A stretch of DNA of 64,000 nucleotides from Mucilaginibacter sp. (GCA_031292485.1 JARLHA010000061.1:1-64000), one strand, 5' to 3'. Shown: positions 28,201-37,617, counted from the stretch's first letter. Numbers and translations are program-made. Notes: generated by a model not told the origin, from the letters alone.

Positions 28201-31168
28201 CATCGGAAGAGGCCGGTGACATATTATTAAAATACCGGTAAAGTAACTGGTTGTACTGTTCTGTTGTATTTCCCGAAAGAGGCGTCTTTAGGCTAATTTT
28301 CAGAAAATTATTTGACGTTGAAGAATTGTATAAATTAGTATGGGAAAGATCGGTTGGCGCCGGGCCGAAACCCTCGACCAGGAACATTTCCATATTGCGC
28401 TGGTCCTGGGTATAGGCATAATGATGCGGCTCATATACAGCGCGGATAGCACCGCCACCGGGTAATTGAATTTTTGTGAGGTTCCATGCATAAGCATTCC
28501 TGGTCATAGCCGTTTCATCCTGGCTGGAATAGGGAAAATCAGCATTTGAAAGAGAGCCAATGCCGGTACTATTATCTGAGCCGACAATATCAGGATTAGT
28601 ATTTTTTTGATAATTACCCCAGCGGTTCACGTTGTGCGGGTTATAAGGCGGGTTGACTACGGTCCCCGACGGCATTTCACCGTAAGTAAACTTATAAGGA
28701 GATTGCAGCTCCCGCATACTTTTCCCCGAAAACATGGCAACTTCCTTTAACGTTAGCTTACCTTTTGTTGAGGCTGAAGAATTTTTTGTTCCCGGGCAGA
28801 GGTCGTAATTCTGCGTAAATTTTATAACCCGGATCGGTACGGCATTACCGCCGTTGAGCACTCTTTCGTTTTTAGAAAACACGGCGATCAAATTTAAGCG
28901 GTATAATTTTTTATTATTTATGGCGCCCAGGCCGTCCATCCTGGTGGTATCATAATAAAATTCGGCTACCTCAGTTTTACTTTCTATGGAATGAATGTAC
29001 CATAGTTCTTTTGTGCCGGTTACATAACTGGCCTTGTTATCGGTCGGGTCACTTAAAAATGCTTTATTATAAATAGCGCTATCTTTATTAAAAGGGGTCC
29101 GCCATGTAAAAACACCCGCGTAGGTATAATTAAATTTTACATAGTTGCCCACATCATTAATGGAGGGGCCATTATTATCTACATCAATATAATCCGGGCT
29201 TAAGACAGCGGTAAGCAGGTTCGAGGTTACGTAAGCCGGGGTAGATGTCTTTTCATAAAATCCGTCCTTGCCGTTACTACCCCATCCACCTGCTGGAGCG
29301 GCGTATTTTACCTGGCCGTTCGCATCAACGGCTTCGCTGCCGTTTAAGGTATAGGAAACTTCTTCCTGGGTAATATTATAGGTTGGCAACCCAAAAACAT
29401 AGCGCATTCCGTCGATATTGGTGGCCGTAATTTCGGAGATATGGTGAGGCTGCCTGTAACCACCTGCCCGCTGAACGGAAACCTTGTAATTACTGAAATC
29501 ACAATTAAACTTATTTACGGCGTATTGATAAATCTCTTTATCCACGCCGTTTTTTGCAGCTTCATCCGCGGTAAGATATTGTATATTGATGGTACGGGGG
29601 TCCCGGGCAGATTTAATAAGCGGCGAAGGAATTGTCACTTGTGAATTATCAGGATCAAGAAAACTGTTAACCATATCAACAGTTGTGGCACCTGCACTTT
29701 GCAGAGCTACTTTTACAGGTTTATCATAATTAAGTTTAGCGTAAAAATCATTTACATCCACATTTACATCCGAAGCATTCTTAAAATAGGCCGGCTGGTA
29801 AAGGTTATTTACCACCAGTGGCTTAAAATCAACGTTATTGGTTGTAGACGTTTGCCATTTTCCTGAAGATGATGCAGTTGTGGTAGATGATACATCAGCG
29901 CCCACATGGAACGCATCGCCGATACCGGCTTCCAGCCCGATGTTAAGCGCAGTGCTTGCCGAAACCACTTTGTTATCAAAAATTACGCCTATATCGTTCC
30001 GGTTAAGCTGGAACGAACCGCTTATGCCCTGGGCATTAACGGAGTAAATATCATTGGTATAAAACGGAATACCAATATTTTTTGACACATCCTTCACGTA
30101 GGGCTGGTCCTTTTCCCGGTTAAAATCAAGCAAAACATTGGGCTCTGCTGCAAGCGATTGGTCCGCATACAAAAACCCATAGGCGGGTGTTTTTATGGTA
30201 TGGGCACTAAGCTCCTGCCTTGTATAATATCCCGTTAACGTTGTATTGGGATGTAAAAAATAAACCTCCCCGCCTACTTTAATGCTGCCGGTATATGAGG
30301 TAGTGTTATAAGGGTAGGAAACCCTGGGAATTTCGGCGGATTTAGAAAATGAATAGGCCGCTGAAAAACCTGCAAGGTTCTCCGACATGTTTTTTTCATC
30401 TCCTTTTGCCACTTTTACCATTTTCCCTTCATCATTTTTAACCATTTGGGCGGGCTGGTAGTTAATGTTCGAGCTTAGACTCATCGATGCATTAACCGAA
30501 GTTTTGAGGCCTTCCCTTGAATTAACAGAAATAACACCGCCAAGGCTGCCATTAGCTGACATAGAATTGCTCTTTGAGGACGAAAGGGAAACACTGGGCT
30601 GTGCATATATGTCAACACCATTTTGCGAATTTGCTTTCATTCCTAGCCCAAGGCTGGCGCTTGCAGTCTGGCTGCTGTTGGATACTGAAAAATTCACCCC
30701 GAAACTTTGCTCAAGGCCAAAGCCATTGTAATTGTTATAAAATATACCAGTACCCGCATTAAAACCAACAGGGAAACCAATAATTTCAAGGCCCAGGTCG
30801 ATATTTGTACCCATAGTGATATTTGGCCTGTTATAAATTGTTCGGGTTACCAGGTCGCCTTTAAAATCATCCGGCAAGCCTCTCAAGGTATGGGTAATTG
30901 CCCCGATATTCAGATTCCATCCAAGACCAGCTGTCGAAGCCACTTCATCCATCTGCGGGCCCGATTGATAGGAAAGATTTACCGGGTACCCCCCGATCTC
31001 GAACAGGGGGATATTATAAGAAAATGTTCCGGTGGACAGGTTGACAAGATCGCTTGCAGTAACCGGTTTAAATTGCATAAATTCCGGCTGACCGGGTCCG
31101 CCAGTCTGGGCAAAGGCGCTTATTGCAAAGGCGAGGAAATAAAAAATTACTACAATTCGTTTTTTCAT
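25217..31168 (-). CDS. Giant RHS-type shell protein (SpvB-like N-terminus)
   Basis: This protein is 1983 aa from the ATG at 31168. A TTG at 31177 overlapping the previous stop is in frame, but MKKRIVVIFYFLAFAISAFAQ is the natural signal-peptide start. The mature N-terminus (VTASDLVNLSTGTFSYNIPLFEIGGYPVNLSYQSG, broken here by description: 'STGTFSYNIPL' then 'LSYQSG') is typical of SpvB/TcdB-like and RHS starter regions. Long beta-rich segments follow, with a jelly-roll/CBM-like stretch near the C-terminus (SHTGKFSGQL, WQRLYGEFIVPP, YFDDIRIYPA) and one YD repeat at the end (YVYDRNTQKLTF, YNYDGENNLQSI). It ends without core or toxin, so it could form one half of a shell completed by the later RHS protein, as TcB does with TcC; that is inference. 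Confidence 0.85.
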   Translation of the reverse strand: MKKRIVVIFYFLAFAISAFAQTGGPGQPEFMQFKPVTASDLVNLSTGTFSYNIPLFEIGGYPVNLSYQSGPQMDEVASTAGLGWNLNIGAITHTLRGLPDDFKGDLVTRTIYNRPNITMGTNIDLGLEIIGFPVGFNAGTGIFYNNYNGFGLEQSFGVNFSVSNSSQTASASLGLGMKANSQNGVDIYAQPSVSLSSSKSNSMSANGSLGGVISVNSREGLKTSVNASMSLSSNINYQPAQMVKNDEGKMVKVAKGDEKNMSENLAGFSAAYSFSKSAEIPRVSYPYNTTSYTGSIKVGGEVYFLHPNTTLTGYYTRQELSAHTIKTPAYGFLYADQSLAAEPNVLLDFNREKDQPYVKDVSKNIGIPFYTNDIYSVNAQGISGSFQLNRNDIGVIFDNKVVSASTALNIGLEAGIGDAFHVGADVSSTTTASSSGKWQTSTTNNVDFKPLVVNNLYQPAYFKNASDVNVDVNDFYAKLNYDKPVKVALQSAGATTVDMVNSFLDPDNSQVTIPSPLIKSARDPRTINIQYLTADEAAKNGVDKEIYQYAVNKFNCDFSNYKVSVQRAGGYRQPHHISEITATNIDGMRYVFGLPTYNITQEEVSYTLNGSEAVDANGQVKYAAPAGGWGSNGKDGFYEKTSTPAYVTSNLLTAVLSPDYIDVDNNGPSINDVGNYVKFNYTYAGVFTWRTPFNKDSAIYNKAFLSDPTDNKASYVTGTKELWYIHSIESKTEVAEFYYDTTRMDGLGAINNKKLYRLNLIAVFSKNERVLNGGNAVPIRVIKFTQNYDLCPGTKNSSASTKGKLTLKEVAMFSGKSMRELQSPYKFTYGEMPSGTVVNPPYNPHNVNRWGNYQKNTNPDIVGSDNSTGIGSLSNADFPYSSQDETAMTRNAYAWNLTKIQLPGGGAIRAVYEPHHYAYTQDQRNMEMFLVEGFGPAPTDLSHTNLYNSSTSNNFLKISLKTPLSGNTTEQYNQLLYRYFNNMSPASSDGLPQYFYYKTLVQLRPGRETTWEWVSGYCKILSVGVIDPLHAFIELKPVCINDKQDNNCPGFINPIAKNAFQFMRMNRPGLCYGTAESQPLPDAVTLEDFLETHDLQSKVSDQITAFTHGFNNYARTNNFANYVALNKSFIRLYSPNLDKIIGGSRVKTIITDDNWNQLTSGYGGPHPASKRYTIDYDYTDVIKSPVTNQDQVISSGVTEYEPFIGGDENPLHQPSFYDEQIKLAPDNNLYVDLPYNESLFPGANLNYSKVKVTSNKTTLQVPGAGYQVHEFFTAKDYPIRTDNTEIGDNFEKKTSLLQGLTSSLLGVGEFHDYITVSQGFSIVRNDMHGKAKSTKNYNSQGTLVSGEEYEYALNKTLKLIRRDGSIYNSDRLGVSVSAICDSRTTEHSTDVVGVDMNLDFTILAIVPAVMFVPLPKATTESTRLNSVSFNKIIDEKGIQVRKTVTENGARISTDNLLFDEKTGNTLLTRTTNEFDDSLYSFHYPAHWIYDGLSAGYLSSDFYLSISSNTVNITNTDVLNALNEGDELADASGNHLWVTAKGVNTITAEPKIPGTGLTAGVYKVLRPGKRNLLSEEAGTVVTNYYPVLNGKIHFAANPDSAGIINASMKQYADNRVKYCNCDVKGPAGQPVNITYNPYSTGELGNWYPLKTWAYLTGRTRSTNMPDNLTNLRKDGIFKTYSSFFNPPANINGQWTINPVNWQWVETVTIKDVNGLTLETRDPLNRYNAMLTGYKQKLIVAEAGNAKQREIMYDGFEDWNYLPYSSICDSTYLCQPDQINWHGVFKVVSGQSHTGKFSGQLIIPNVQVAVPLDIINNCNTASQRNSKDTTEAVCCTGIFRPTKGKKYIISAWVRETGNDLAYTFTAPSIMVDNTTFNTSGNIIDGWQRLYGEFIVPPNAANLNLTFNKGTNDTYFDDIRIYPADGKMTTYVYDRNTQKLTFTSDENNYFTKYNYDGENNLQSINKETEQGVLTTKEARSSTYKAP

Positions 31169-31173
31169 TTGGG

Positions 31174-33690
31174 TCAATTTCTTTTAAAGCTGATGTAATA
31201 GTATTTTTTATAGTCTCCCATGATGAGCTGGCCGGTTTCGCCTTTTAATACAACAGAATTTTGCAGGGGCAAGGCAATCCTGATCAAGCCCTGGTTATTG
31301 GTTATGGCAAGTTTTGTCAGCCTGGAAGTCTTATCATTTGACAGGTTCCGGATGGTATAGGAGAGCTGATTTGAACCGGATGAATAATTGTTTTCAATTT
31401 GCAGGAACAAGGTATCCTTCACACTAACTACTTCGCCGGCATATTCCGGGCTGATTACGTAATAGTAATGCTGCTCAACAGTTACGGGCTTTTTTTTCTC
31501 TGGTTTTTCCTCGTTAACAGGTGGCAGATTGTCTTGTACTATTACCTGCAGCTTACATTGCCGGCATTTCTTTCCTCCGCATATTGGCGTGATATCGATG
31601 GTGTAAGTTCCGGGCTGGCCGAAATTGTAATTGAAGGTTTGCCTGGTGCCGTTTACGACAACCGGGCCGCCCTGTACTGACCATGAATAGGAAACTACGC
31701 AGGAAGCATCGTTCAGGCCGCAACGATAATTGGGAATGGCGAAACTATAGCTACCCTTTGAAAGCGCAACCGATTCGCCGCATTTCAGCCCCGCAACGAC
31801 ACTGCCATTGGCCCGGATATTCACCAACGGGCTAACCCAGTTACCGCAGTCGCAGGTTGTACAATCTTCAATAACAACGTTGTATACAGCCGGCGGGCAT
31901 TTGATACCATTGCAATCGGCATTCAATGTAATGGTATAAGTGCCATTAGCCGTTGGGGTAAAGGCGTCAGCTACATCAATTTTGCTGTTGCCGGTTTTAA
32001 TGGCTACACCATCCTTATCAATCTCCCAGCTTGTTACCGCCTGGCAACTCTGGTTATTTAAGCCGCAATGGTAAGCACTGGTGAAACTAAATAGCTGGCT
32101 GCATTTCCAGGGGATGGTGTTTTTAACGCCGTTTTCAAATTTCACGGCATTATTTACAGCCAGCGGACTCCAGGTACCGCAATCACAAGTGGTACAATCT
32201 TCAATGGCAATAGTATATACACAGGGCGGGCATTTTATGCCATTGCAATCAGCGTTTAAGGTGAGGGTGTAGGTGCCATTGGCAGTTGGTGTGAAAGTAT
32301 CGGCAACGTTATTTGCGCCTTCGCCTGTTTTAATCGTAGTACCATCCCTTGCAATTTCCCAGCTGGTGATGGCTTCACAATTCTGGCTACTCGCACCGCA
32401 CCTGTAAACACTGGCAAAATTGAACGGCTGATTACATTTCCAGGGTATTCTGTTTTTATAACCGCAATCATACTTTACATCACGGTTTACCAGCAGGGGC
32501 CCCCAGGTACCGCAATCGCAGGTCTTACAATCTTCAACGGCAATTGTATAAACGCATGGTTCGCATTTTTTTCCGTTGCACGCGGCGGTAAGCGTTAAAG
32601 TATAGTTGCCGTTAGCCTGTGCGATAAATTCGCCCGTGATATTTTGGTCCCCCTGGCCTCCGACGATACTGACACCGTCTTTTTTAATTTCCCATCCAGT
32701 TACGGCCTGGCAGCTTTTATCCTTTGATGTGCAATTGTATGTACTTAAAAAATTGAAGAGCTGGCCGCATTTCCAGGGTATTACATTTTTACCGCCGCAA
32801 TCAAATTTCATTGTACGATTGATTGTTATCGGGCTCCAGTTGCCGCAATCGCAGGCACCCGGCGAAGATAAATTGATATTGATGGTACCACCAAACCCAG
32901 TACTGCTGACCGCTATTTTCCCTAAACGGCTCAACAGGCCTGGTTTTTTGGGATTAGCTGGTTTTGTTTCGGGCTCAACTGCGGGGCTAAAGGCACCGGC
33001 CAGTTGGTCAGCGGGCTTGTTTGTATTGGTTGGTTTGGCACCATCCCCCTGTTGATCAGCGGGTCTCATCCTATTGGCCTCCTTTGTTTCAGGTTCAACG
33101 CGGGGATTAATGACACCAGGCTGCTGGTCGCCTGGTCTGTTCAGGTTGGTTTGCTTCGCGTCTCTTACAATACCGGCATTAATTACTCCTTGTTGCTGAT
33201 CTGTAGGTTTGTCATTTCCCCTTATGGAGAAAGCTTTTGATACTTCTTCGCTTAAAGCAACTATTTTGCCATTTTTATAGCCAAAAAACTGCACGTTTAA
33301 CTCATAATCTCCTGGAGGCAACCTACAGCCCTTTCCTAAAAATGAGACCGCAGTATTACCGTTCCAAACTTTGTTGACTGTACTAAAATTGGCAGGCGGC
33401 GCCGAATTTACGGTATAGGTACCACATACTTTAATACCGTTGTTTTTAATAATCACCAGCATTTTGCTTTCTCTGGCCGCCGGGTCAATTCTACCGCCGA
33501 CAGATGCTGCAGTGGCCGTGATCGCGAATTGAGATCGCCCCTGCCCCCAATTGGAGATATTCGGTTCGGGGGCGGCTGGTAACAAAATATTAATGCCTGT
33601 AATAGGATATGTTTGGCCAATTACCGGAGTTGAACATGAGACCAGCATCATTATAACAAATAGCTTTAAAAATGCTGCTCTATTTTCCAT
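31174..33690 (-). CDS. Secreted modular Cys-rich protein (four tandem PKD-like modules)
   Basis: This protein is 838 aa with the ATG at 33690 chosen because it opens a signal peptide (MENRAAFLKLFVIMMLVSCS); the longer open frame has none. After a ~150-aa beta domain comes a Pro/Gln-rich linker with repeated phrases (RPGDQQPGVIN, KPADQLAGAF; ~175-250). Four tandem modules of about 111 residues start at about 279, 390, 501 and 613, each beginning CDCG-W and carrying conserved Cys, IPWKC, W-I-DG, and ANG-YTLTL-A-CNG-KC motifs; the fourth is divergent. A final ~100-aa beta domain follows. The Cys spacing suggests disulfide-braced, PKD/Ig-like surface modules. It precedes the RHS gene by 5 nt and is the first structural gene after the histidine kinase. 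Confidence 0.8.
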   Translation of the reverse strand: MENRAAFLKLFVIMMLVSCSTPVIGQTYPITGINILLPAAPEPNISNWGQGRSQFAITATAASVGGRIDPAARESKMLVIIKNNGIKVCGTYTVNSAPPANFSTVNKVWNGNTAVSFLGKGCRLPPGDYELNVQFFGYKNGKIVALSEEVSKAFSIRGNDKPTDQQQGVINAGIVRDAKQTNLNRPGDQQPGVINPRVEPETKEANRMRPADQQGDGAKPTNTNKPADQLAGAFSPAVEPETKPANPKKPGLLSRLGKIAVSSTGFGGTININLSSPGACDCGNWSPITINRTMKFDCGGKNVIPWKCGQLFNFLSTYNCTSKDKSCQAVTGWEIKKDGVSIVGGQGDQNITGEFIAQANGNYTLTLTAACNGKKCEPCVYTIAVEDCKTCDCGTWGPLLVNRDVKYDCGYKNRIPWKCNQPFNFASVYRCGASSQNCEAITSWEIARDGTTIKTGEGANNVADTFTPTANGTYTLTLNADCNGIKCPPCVYTIAIEDCTTCDCGTWSPLAVNNAVKFENGVKNTIPWKCSQLFSFTSAYHCGLNNQSCQAVTSWEIDKDGVAIKTGNSKIDVADAFTPTANGTYTITLNADCNGIKCPPAVYNVVIEDCTTCDCGNWVSPLVNIRANGSVVAGLKCGESVALSKGSYSFAIPNYRCGLNDASCVVSYSWSVQGGPVVVNGTRQTFNYNFGQPGTYTIDITPICGGKKCRQCKLQVIVQDNLPPVNEEKPEKKKPVTVEQHYYYVISPEYAGEVVSVKDTLFLQIENNYSSGSNQLSYTIRNLSNDKTSRLTKLAITNNQGLIRIALPLQNSVVLKGETGQLIMGDYKKYYYISFKRN
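31840..32858 (-). repeat. Tandem 333-bp coding repeats (CDCG modules)
   Basis: Three full units and the start of a fourth are spaced about 333 bp apart within the Cys-rich secreted protein. Boundaries are set by the codons for CDCG at about 32855, 32522, 32190 and 31855. Units 2 and 3 are the most alike (shared TFTPTANGTYT-LTLNADCNGIKCPP), pointing to recent duplication of that unit. Confidence 0.8.
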
Positions 33691-33833
33691 TTGAGGTAAT
33701 AAAATGAATAGCGGTATGGTGGCAATGACTCCTGTTAATTTACATTCAATTATGCGTATGGGCAAGTTACTATGTGTAATAAGGGGGTATAACTGATTGA
33801 CTGATAGTAATGAATGAGTATACGGTAACCGGC

Positions 33834-36791
33834 CTATTGCTGCTGCGCCAGGTACCATGCACGATGGAGTCCCTGCGGAACGAAAAGTATAATTTTATTA
33901 CCCGGATTTTTTTTGCTTTCAAAGACCGGTGCCATTGAGATGGTAATGGCACTTGCGCCAAAACTGCTGAGCGCTGCTACACGTTTCTTTATCAATTCCA
34001 TTCCCCGGCTCTTATGGCCATCGGGTGTCTTCAGCGCAATACTGTTCGCTATGCCTATCCCGTTATCGGTAATGGTTATCATTAAGTTACCTTCCTGCTC
34101 TTTCAAATCAATATCAACCTTTCCATCTATTGATGATGGCATAATGCCATGCAATAAAGCGTTTTCCAATAATGGCTGCAGAATCATTGTAGGGATCATC
34201 CATTCTTCAACGTCCAGGTTTTCATCGATCGATAGTTGATAACTAAAGTGGTTATTAAAGCGCATTTGCTCTAACCGCAGGTATATTTTTATATTTTCCA
34301 CCTCCTGCTCCAGCGGCACAAAGGATTGCTGGGCTGCCTCAAAGTTTTTTCGGATAAGCGACGCAAAATCACTGAGGTAGCGATTGGCATTTTGCCTGTC
34401 CTGCAAATTGATATAATGCTGTATGCTGTTAAGTGCATTAAACATAAAATGCGGGTTCATTAACGAAGTAAATGCCTGCTGCTCCAGCGAGGCTATTTGT
34501 ACCCCGGCAATTTGCTTCGCCAATTTTGCCTCTTTTCTACTTTTAATTCGGCGGTTTAGCCAATAGATAACCACTAACTGTAAAATGAGCGCCGTGAACA
34601 GCCAAAACCAAATAGCTTTCCAAAAAGGTGTGGCGATATCGAACTTAATAGCAAGTATTTTGTTGCTAATGTTCCCGTTAACATCAACAGCCCGTACCTG
34701 TATCAGATGGCTGCCGCTGCCGAGTTCAATGGTTAATGTGTTTTCATCAAAGTTGATCCAGTTTTTGTTTTTGTTGAGCGTGTACTGAAGGTTTTTAAAA
34801 TGCCCGCCTAATTCAATCCCGGCAAACTGCATCTGCAAATTTTGCTGATCGTTTCTCAGATGATAATGTGGAGCTATTATGGTATCCCTCTGATTTATTC
34901 TCATCCTGATCAGTTGGACAGGAATATTAAATTCAGGGATTGATACATTAGCTGGTATGATGGAAATCCCTTCGCCGGTGGCAACATAAACAGAATCTTT
35001 CTGGTAAAGTATCTCGTTGATAACGTTGTTGTTCAGCCCGTCGTTGACCGTAAGGTTCTGCACGGAGAAGTTTATACTATCATTTATTAAAGTATAGTTA
35101 AGCACGCTGATCCCCCCGGCGGTTCCTAACCAAACCTGCCCGGGTTTACCGTTAGTTACACTCCTGGAAGCGTTGTTAATGATACCCTCTGTTTCTGAAA
35201 TATGGAGCAGCACTTTATCATTCTTCACCACTACCAGGCCGCTGCCCGAGGTCGCCACCCAAAGCAACCCATCCGGCGTGGTACAAAGGGCCGTGACCCG
35301 CTCGCTCAATAATGGACTAATTTGGTTGATTGGAATGGTGGAATCCCTGGCATAATTATATTGGTACAATCCGTCTGTTGATCCAAAATATACCATGCCG
35401 TCGCCCCCTCTTGCAAGGGCGGTGATCCTTTTTCCGAGGCCCTTTAAAACAGATAGACGCTCTGTTATCGAATTTAGCTTTATGAGCCCATGCGATTGAC
35501 CAACAATTATGATGCTATCATTGTAAGTGATGGCCGTTTTTGCATAGCTGACTAACGAGTTTAAAAGCGGACGGGTATTGTTTACATAAATACCGGCTTC
35601 CGAAAAAGTAAACATTTTGTTTTGCGAAAGGATTATTTTGCGCTGCCTTGCTATAAGGCCTTTTTTGGGAATTGCGTTAACCGAAACATCCTTTCCTTTG
35701 GCTGCTATTACCTCGCCATAAAAATTCCCAGCCAGTATTGTGCCGTCCGCTTTGCGGGCAATACTTAAAAAGTTGGTGCCGATGATGCGTGACGGCAATT
35801 CAACATCATTAAAGTGCTTTTTTTTATAAACAAGTAATCCCTTATCAATTGTACTGATCCATAAATTCCCATTGCTATCCTTATAAACTGAATTAGGCAG
35901 GTAATTACCGCCCACAACAGCCTCCTGCTGCAGATTTTTTTTATTGAAGAGGTAAATTTTACCTGAAATGCCTGAAAAATAAAAATAGTTCGCCGTACAT
36001 TCGAAATTATTAAAGGGTTCCGGTGTTTCGACTGAATCGATATGGAAACGAATCGGGCGAGTACTGAAATCACTATAAATATAGCACTTGCCTTTTGCAT
36101 CGTTAAAGTAATACAATTTCCCGTCGCTAAGGCTATAATTAATAATTTCGCTTGGATGCCTTTCCCTTAATGATATACTGTCTGTATACCGGGGCTCTTT
36201 CACCTGGTATATAACCATGCGGTATAATTTTGTCTCCCCGCTTATTGAGCCGCCTAATTTCAGCACAGACCCATCTGTGTTTTCTTTTATTAAAAACCCG
36301 TCATTTTTTTTACCATTGGGGTAAGCTGTCAGCTTTTTATTCCTGAAAATAAATGATCCTTCTTGGTTCCAAAACATTACTCCGCCTTTCTGCAGCGGGT
36401 AACAATACATCAGGCCGGTCCCTTCTTTCACTTTAGCAAGCGTGCTGTCTTCTTTGGCATTAATAAACCGATTTTTTATCTCGTCAAAATAGGCCGGGCT
36501 TTGTTTGAAACAATTTACCCATATCCTCCCGTCATTTTCCTTCACAACAGCCAATACCTCGTTATCGGGCAACCCCTCACGGGTAGTGAAAACCTGAAAG
36601 TGCTTGCCATCAAACCTGGCAATACCCGCATCGGTAGCAACCCATAAAAAGCCCTTGTTATCCTCAATACAACGATAAACATAGTTGCTGGGTAAGCCAT
36701 CGTCGACAGTGAATGCCGTGTATTTTTCTGGTTGCGCTTCACAAGCAATAGCCACCACAAGAAAAACCAGAAACAGGCCTGTAAGACGCAT
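33834..36791 (-). CDS. Propeller-sensor histidine kinase (LytS type)
   Basis: This 985-aa protein has a signal peptide (MRLTGLFLVFLVVAIACEA) and periplasmic two-component-regulator propeller repeats (~20-620: DGLPSNYVYRCIEDNKGFLWVATDAG, DSNGNLWISTIDKGL). A Y_Y_Y beta domain (~660-730, LIQVRAVDVNGNIS), one membrane helix (~740-760, FWLFTALILQLVVIYWL) and a LytS/YehU-type kinase domain follow, with the phospho-acceptor His in NPHFMFNALNSIQHY (~780) and the ATP-binding motif ITDNGIGIAN. It is followed 143 bp later by the Cys-module gene and preceded by its LytTR regulator, so it probably senses an envelope signal controlling the downstream RHS genes. Length and order match the family. Confidence 0.93.
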   Translation of the reverse strand: MRLTGLFLVFLVVAIACEAQPEKYTAFTVDDGLPSNYVYRCIEDNKGFLWVATDAGIARFDGKHFQVFTTREGLPDNEVLAVVKENDGRIWVNCFKQSPAYFDEIKNRFINAKEDSTLAKVKEGTGLMYCYPLQKGGVMFWNQEGSFIFRNKKLTAYPNGKKNDGFLIKENTDGSVLKLGGSISGETKLYRMVIYQVKEPRYTDSISLRERHPSEIINYSLSDGKLYYFNDAKGKCYIYSDFSTRPIRFHIDSVETPEPFNNFECTANYFYFSGISGKIYLFNKKNLQQEAVVGGNYLPNSVYKDSNGNLWISTIDKGLLVYKKKHFNDVELPSRIIGTNFLSIARKADGTILAGNFYGEVIAAKGKDVSVNAIPKKGLIARQRKIILSQNKMFTFSEAGIYVNNTRPLLNSLVSYAKTAITYNDSIIIVGQSHGLIKLNSITERLSVLKGLGKRITALARGGDGMVYFGSTDGLYQYNYARDSTIPINQISPLLSERVTALCTTPDGLLWVATSGSGLVVVKNDKVLLHISETEGIINNASRSVTNGKPGQVWLGTAGGISVLNYTLINDSINFSVQNLTVNDGLNNNVINEILYQKDSVYVATGEGISIIPANVSIPEFNIPVQLIRMRINQRDTIIAPHYHLRNDQQNLQMQFAGIELGGHFKNLQYTLNKNKNWINFDENTLTIELGSGSHLIQVRAVDVNGNISNKILAIKFDIATPFWKAIWFWLFTALILQLVVIYWLNRRIKSRKEAKLAKQIAGVQIASLEQQAFTSLMNPHFMFNALNSIQHYINLQDRQNANRYLSDFASLIRKNFEAAQQSFVPLEQEVENIKIYLRLEQMRFNNHFSYQLSIDENLDVEEWMIPTMILQPLLENALLHGIMPSSIDGKVDIDLKEQEGNLMITITDNGIGIANSIALKTPDGHKSRGMELIKKRVAALSSFGASAITISMAPVFESKKNPGNKIILFVPQGLHRAWYLAQQQ

Positions 36792-36840
36792 GTGTTAAAG
36801 ATAATGATAAGCGCGCATAGTATAGTTGATCAGGAAGCGC

Positions 36841-37617
36841 TTATTTGCTAAACATAAGGCTTGCCTTTTTCATTTTTTCAAGAAACATATCCAGTTGCCT
36901 GCGGCTGATGCTCCATTGGTTGCCATCGCTCATTTTTACGATACCGCCGTCAATGGTGCTATATTCCTTTATATATTTCAGATTAACAATATACGACTTG
37001 TGTATCCTCGCGAATTGATTCTCGTCCAGCAACCCCTCAAAATCCTTCAAAGTTTTACTGATCACCAGCTTATGCATATCTTTCATATGGATAATGGTAT
37101 AATTACTGTCGGCCTGGAGCGACACTATATCGTCGACTTCAATAAAACTGATGCTCCCTAACTGCGGCAATGCGATTTTTTTCGGTGGGGCATTTTTCGT
37201 AATAGTTTGCAACAGGTGCTGCAATAATAGCCTATTCTGTTCATCTGCTACCGGGTTGGCCAGGGCCAGTTTTACTTTCGAAACTGCATTTTGTAGTTCA
37301 TCAATACTTATCGGCTTTAAAATATAATCAACCGCACTTGCTTTAATAGCCTGCAGAGCGTATTCGTTGTAAGCAGTTATAAAAACAACTTTAAAATTTC
37401 TTGTGGCCAGGCTGTTTAAAAATTGAAAGCCGTTTTCGCCGGGCATTGCAATGTCCAGGAAAACCACATCAGCCAAATGCGATCCCAACCACACACGTGC
37501 CTCGGCGGCACTTTGCGCCTTACCGGTTACTTCTAATCCTTCACAATCATGATGGATTAAAAATTCCAGGCTGTTCAGGTTATTCATCTCGTCATCAACC
37601 AGCAATGCTTTTAACAT
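36841..37617 (-). CDS. LytTR response regulator
   Basis: This protein is 258 aa from the ATG at 37617 (MLKALLVDDE; a TTG two codons earlier is in frame but unlikely). The receiver domain (~1-120) has acidic pocket DDE at 8-10, phospho-Asp in VVFLDIAMPGENGF (~55), and the conserved Lys in YILKPIS. A C-terminal LytTR DNA-binding domain (~155-255; IHMKDMHKLVISKTLKDFEGLL, FARIHKSYIVNLKYI) follows. It is 49 bp upstream of its kinase gene and the two surely form a pair. It is the first gene of the co-directional 21-kb module. Confidence 0.95.
   Translation of the reverse strand: MLKALLVDDEMNNLNSLEFLIHHDCEGLEVTGKAQSAAEARVWLGSHLADVVFLDIAMPGENGFQFLNSLATRNFKVVFITAYNEYALQAIKASAVDYILKPISIDELQNAVSKVKLALANPVADEQNRLLLQHLLQTITKNAPPKKIALPQLGSISFIEVDDIVSLQADSNYTIIHMKDMHKLVISKTLKDFEGLLDENQFARIHKSYIVNLKYIKEYSTIDGGIVKMSDGNQWSISRRQLDMFLEKMKKASLMFSK

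Noticed and set aside
31840..32858. 333-bp repeats as a CRISPR or transposon array
   Set aside because: They are coding repeats in one frame with conserved Cys pattern, far longer than CRISPR repeats.
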